From Prorocentrum cordatum (lineage: Eukaryota > Sar > Dinophyceae > Prorocentrales > Prorocentraceae), in the NCBI GenBank assembly GCA_963575745.1, contig CAUYUJ010012647.1, positions 185,801 to 249,800 on the forward strand: a DNA stretch of 64,000 nt. The letters are read 5' to 3'. This document shows positions 60,683 to 64,000 of the stretch, one piece after another. The notes beneath the pieces are model-generated. The model saw only the letters and a program-made list of their open reading frames with translations, made no database searches and was not told where the DNA came from. The stretch's first letter is position 1. Each line of letters starts with the position of its first letter. Both the position numbers and the translations under genes were made by a program.

Positions 60683-61430
60683 GTGGTGGTGATCACAAAT
60701 ATGATGATGATGATGATGACACAGTGATGAAGATGATCGTGGTAGTGGTAGTGCTGGCGATGATGACGATGCCCAGATAACGATGATTGATAGGTTGCTT
60801 AGGATGACGATGATGATGGTGATGATGACGGTGGTGATGGTGGCGATTGGTGATGATGATGGTGACGGTGGTGATGACGATGGTGATCACGATCACGACA
60901 ATGGTGATGCTGCTGAAGGAAGAATGAGGATGATGGTGATGATGGTGGTAATGACGATATGATGATGATGATGGTGATGGTGCTTGGTGATTGGTGCTGA
61001 TGATGGTGGACGGTGGTATCATTGTTGATGATGACGTTAGAAAACCACGATGGTGAGGAAAAAAAGACGATGATGGTGATGATGTTGGTGGTGATGAGTG
61101 GATGAGTATTGAGTGTGAGGATGATGGTGATGCTGCTGACGCCGATAACGAAGACGCCGATAACGAAGACGACTTCGATGGCGATGCTGGTAGTGATGAT
61201 GACGATGATGACGATGATGATGGCGACGATTATGATGACTGTTATGATTATGGTGATACTGATGATGCTGGTGGTGACGATAAGGGCGATGGTGTTGATG
61301 GTCGTTGGCGGTTGGTGATGGTGGTGGATATGGCGCTGGTGAGAACGACGACAACGATGCAGATGGTGTACATGATGATGATGGTGATGATGGCGATGAC
61401 GCTGGCGTTCATGACTTTGGTGCTGAAGGA
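60640..61430. repeat. GATGATGGT array
   Basis: About 790 bp of GAT triplets with GGT and GAC variants. It ends about 45 bp from the 3' side of the minus-strand LINE remnant. Confidence 0.93.
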
Positions 61431-61474
61431 GAAAAACACGGCGACTGGATCACATTGAACAGCGATGTAGAGCC

Positions 61475-62117
61475 TTAAAGAAACCGAAATGCAAGGGGCG
61501 ACGGCGCCCCAGAGGACTCAGCTGCATGATCTTCAAGGCCATCTCCGCGGACGCCCTCATCATCGTAGCTCGCGCTTGCAACGTGGGGGTCGGATTGAAA
61601 CATATCCATCCACTCTTGGCCGTGCCTTTTGGGAGCACTGGTCCAGGAAATGCTGTCGAGGCTGAATGCGTTGGCGACGTCGCGCCTCTCGTTTGCATTG
61701 TGCGGTCGTTCAGCCCAAAGATGGAGAAATGACGGCCAGGGACGTCCACGGCGCGGACACGGGCGGCCAGACCGTCCGCGCGTCTCTCGCAACAGCCCCT
61801 GACATGTATATCCCAAGACGAAGTCTGTCAGCGCCCGACAGGGGTGATCTCCACTTGGAAATGTCATGCACGCCAGAGCCTCCGCATCGACCTCATCGAT
61901 GGACTCGGCGCCATGCCTTGTCAGGGCAACTGTCTGGACACAGCGGGCGCGAGTGGTAAGCCGAAGAGCGCGGTCTACCCTCTCGGCGCGCCTCGCCCCG
62001 CGAGAAACGCGACCGGATACGATGGCCCCCGGGGAGACGGAGACCACGAACAACGCGAAATACCCGGCGGTCTTCGGCCGATGAGATCTCCCGCGAACAG
62101 CCCTGCGCTTCCGAAAA
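61475..62117 (-). pseudogene. Possible C-terminal remainder of the LINE ORF
   Basis: An open minus-strand frame ends at 61475 after DEVDAEALACMTFPSGDHPCRAL and SWTSAPKRHGQEWMDMFQSD. No domain is recognised. It may be the end of the LINE ORF or unrelated sequence. Confidence 0.3.
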
Positions 62118-62492
62118 TTATATGAAAGTAACTCGAGGCGCAGCCGCGCGCCGCTGGAGGGAGTCGTCGGTGAAGTCGCTCCAAGGCAACTTGGGGTGGG
62201 CGGCGCCGATGAAGGCCTGGACAGCTGCCCCCAGAGTCGGGTGGAGCTGGGTCCTATGGCGCCACCGTCGTACCTGGCACCGCCGCTTCGTCCTGGTCCG
62301 TGCGACCCCCTTGTGTAGGAGCCGTGGGGCACTTGTTGGAACGGACGCCGCGATGGGTGGCGCCAATTGCATAGCGGCCTGATGCATGAGATTACCAGAC
62401 GCACCCGCGCCAGTGAGTACACAGGAATAGACCCCAGCGCGCCGAGAGCAACGAACACTTGATCCCACCCCTTGCGGGGAGAGATGGGGCAC
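62118..62492 (-). pseudogene. LINE ORF segment: region after the thumb
   Basis: Third reading frame, 124 codons. GVYSCVLTGAGAS overlaps the end of the previous piece, and WRHRTQLHPTLGAAVQAFIGAAHPKLPWSDF follows, placed where post-thumb sequence is expected. Assignment rests mainly on position and continuity. Confidence 0.5.
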
Positions 62493-62684
62493 TCGACGTC
62501 CGCGGGCCAGCAGGCCACGCCCAAGTGCACGACGAATGGCGGCGGGTCGTCGGTGGCGTGCCAGACGTGTCTTTTCCTCGCATCCCTCCTCAAACCAACT
62601 GCTTGATCGAAATTGGATGTGACCTGGAGGTCGTCGCGAAAGAGGTCAGCAGAAAATTTAGTAATCGATCGGTCATCAGGCGAC
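62430..62684 (-). pseudogene. LINE reverse transcriptase, motif C and thumb
   Basis: In the neighbouring frame the sequence resumes with PDDRSITKFSADL, supplying the two catalytic Asp residues of motif C (62672-62677). NFDQAVGLRRDARKRHVW follows, then VVHLGV (near 62527), the usual order of motifs D and E in LINE reverse transcriptases. All catalytic acids survive although the frame does not. The open frame continues to 61475, but the part beyond about 62430 no longer resembles the family. Confidence 0.8.
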
Positions 62685-63131
62685 ACCGTTGATTGGCTGC
62701 CACGGAGCAAGCGCCGCGCACAGAGTAGCAGGTGCAAGGGCGTAGCCCTGTGGAAGGCCACTGGCGGGCCACGCCAGAGGAGCGAGCTGGCCCGCCACGC
62801 CCGGGCGCCCGGGGCCCGCCCAGGCAGCGCGCACAGTAAAAGCCGCAGCAAGTGATACTTCGCAGTGATGTAGCAGAGCATCTCCTGCTATCTGACGGCT
62901 GACGTGGTCGAAAGCTCGAGACAGATCAAGTTCAGCTCCTGCTTCAGCGTCGGCGGCGTCCGATAGCAACCGAGAAATCGCACGCGGCGTCGACGCACCC
63001 CGCTTGCAAGCCCATTGATTGCCAACTGGACCTGGAACAGACGCCGGGCAACGCGGCAAGCCAACGACGCACGAGGAGCGAGCCGGCGGAAATAGGACGA
63101 AGGTCGTCTTCACCTCTGGGAAAACTTGCAA
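62676..63131 (-). pseudogene. LINE reverse transcriptase, palm motifs A and B
   Basis: A 151-codon frame. Residues 68-78 read ELDLSRAFDHV, motif A, with the catalytic Asp at residue 69 (62925-62927). Residues 125-134 read GLPQGYALAP, motif B. GASTPRAISRLL precedes motif A, as expected for the fingers. The preceding DDLRPIS block lies in a different frame (63088-63111), so a frameshift separates them. The frame ends in INGVA-stop exactly where the hydrophobic-x-DD motif should follow. The TTG at its start is not a genuine initiation codon. Confidence 0.85.
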
Positions 63132-63288
63132 CCTGCCATGCGAAAGCTTTCCCGAGGACGCTGTTCGAGAGGCGACCCTGCAGTGCTACGCAATCGCTTG
63201 AAATCTAAATTCAAAGATCATGCAACAGCTTGATCTCTGCTGCAGTCCAACCATCCATTCCTGGGGCCCCCTTCGCGCGATCGATCAC

Positions 63289-63954
63289 TCATTGGAAGTC
63301 GCCCAGGCTCGGCGCCCAATCTGCAGGTCGCTCGGACGCGGGAAACACCACGTTGCCAGCATAACCGCTCATGGCTTCAAGGCGTACTTGTAGCTGCTCA
63401 GGCGTGTCCTGTGGGCCCCGCTGCCGTTGCCAATCCTCGCGCATCTCCTCAGCCGAGAAGGGTGGCGCGGGCGTCCCGCCTCTGAAGAGAGGCGCGGTTC
63501 GCTTGTAGAGGTCCTGCGACAAAGTCGCAAAACGCTTGTTCGATTCTACACGCTTCTGCTTCGCAATCTTAAGACGCTCTGCTGCAGTAGCTGTGGAGAG
63601 ACATTCAGGTGCGTCGGAATAGCTGGGGAGGCCATTGGGGGTGGTGCCACAGATGCCGTCGAGCGCCGCGGGTGCAAAATCCGACACGTGACGCGCAGTG
63701 AGAAGATCTTTCGGCGAAGCACCAGGTACTGCCGTAATGACCGTAATGTGACGATGAAACCTTCGACGTAGCCGACGGAGTCGACGAAGTGCAGCTGTCT
63801 GGTGGCCTCCATGGGCGCTGCCTGAGCCCACCTTACGTGGGCTCAGAACCTTTGGGCGCTCAGGTTGGCGGTCGAGGCCAATGCAACCCGCTCGACGCCC
63901 AGTTGCAGCGCCGCTGCAGCACGCGTACGCCAGAGCGTCCAACGATCTTCGCAT
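63289..63954 (-). pseudogene. LINE ORF segment: region upstream of the reverse transcriptase
   Basis: A 221-codon open stretch. It begins in basic, Arg/Leu-rich sequence (LRRLRRLRRRFHRH), then has AAERLKIAKQKRVESNKRF (amphipathic helix), EEMREDWQRQRGP and an acidic end. Charged helical sequence leading into a GPDGW-like block is usual between endonuclease and palm in LINE proteins. A TGA at 63289-63291 interrupts before VIDRAKGAPGMDGW. The ATG at 63952-63954 is internal to the parental ORF and not a true start. Confidence 0.7.
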
Positions 63955-64000
63955 GTCCCCTGGAGCCCAGCTTCAGCATCAGCACCATACAGTGGGTCCA
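63955..64000 (-). other. Window edge inside the retrotransposon
   Basis: The 46 bases before the window end have two stops in the frame of the 63289-63954 segment. The element is therefore either frameshifted again or continues upstream outside the window. Confidence 0.4.

Larger units (their letters stand above)
61475..63954 (-). mobile_element. Decayed non-LTR (LINE-type) retrotransposon, 5' end beyond window
   Basis: Reading right to left, pieces of one reverse-transcriptase ORF appear in collinear order: a charged linker (63289-63954), a GMDGWTAAEI block (63236-63270), DDLRPIS (63088-63111), palm motifs A and B (62676-63131), the DD motif and thumb (62430-62684), and a C-terminal extension (62118-62492). 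At least three frame changes and two in-frame stops separate them, so the copy cannot encode a full protein. No endonuclease is inside the window. The clade cannot be assigned by eye. The 3' limit is uncertain. Confidence 0.85.

Noticed and set aside
61475-62881. 468-residue frame as one protein
   Set aside because: Only the segment around 62430-62684 continues the reverse transcriptase; its start lies antisense to motif spacing and its far end is unrecognised.

Overview
The window reads as nuclear DNA of a dinoflagellate. The strongest evidence is a relict 22-nt dinoflagellate spliced leader at 49037-49058 (minus strand, 21 of 22 positions matching the published consensus), followed 41 nt later by an ATG and a 172-codon ORF. 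This is the layout of a trans-spliced mRNA that was reverse-transcribed back into the genome. High GC, kilobase-scale simple repeats, an assembly gap (46401-46500), no bacterial-style operons and a decayed LINE-type reverse transcriptase fit the same picture. The species cannot be named from the sequence.

There is almost no intact protein-coding gene here. The genuine protein-derived signals are: a frame-broken non-LTR retrotransposon on the minus strand at the right end (about 61475-63954, 5' end beyond the window); the spliced-leader retrogene at 48374-49058; a weaker retrocopy candidate at 57355-57878; and a short unidentified ORF at 12829-13086. Most long open frames elsewhere are translations of microsatellites or GC-rich antisense frames.

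The main content is a dense population of short (about 90-390 bp) non-autonomous inverted-repeat elements. Comparing copies within the window gives at least 15 families, labelled here with working letters. Several carry target-site duplications (TSDs): family A (7 copies, 8-bp TSD), family I (2 copies, CAGGG termini, 8-bp TSD), family B (2 copies, 6-bp TSD, internal TCGACGCTAA iterons), families C, J, K and N (5 bp), family G (9-10 bp) and element M (3 bp). Some are nested: M lies inside J2, A4 inside K3, C3 inside a 144-bp tandem repeat, and L inside a 65-bp minisatellite.

Layout. 0-5 kb: elements E1, G1, A1, I1, C1 and a 145-bp palindrome. 5-10 kb: pyrimidine/purine arms, a degenerate AAGGATTCC array and an ACAT array. 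10-14 kb: elements A2, B1, D1, F2, D2, K1, J1, A3. 14-19 kb: trinucleotide and GTGCAAT arrays. 19-27 kb: duplicated blocks and elements C2, F3, H1, H2, G2, D3, I2, N1. 27-36 kb: CCAAGAGGCC satellite, nested K3/A4/A5, the tandem repeat with C3, a 1.3-kb foldback, and J2 with M. 36-46 kb: simple repeats, V2, B2 and stacked minisatellites up to the gap. 46-54 kb: CAAACGTTTG cluster, SL retrogene, minisatellite with L, more satellite, A7. 54-64 kb: GAT arrays, E2, K2 and the LINE.
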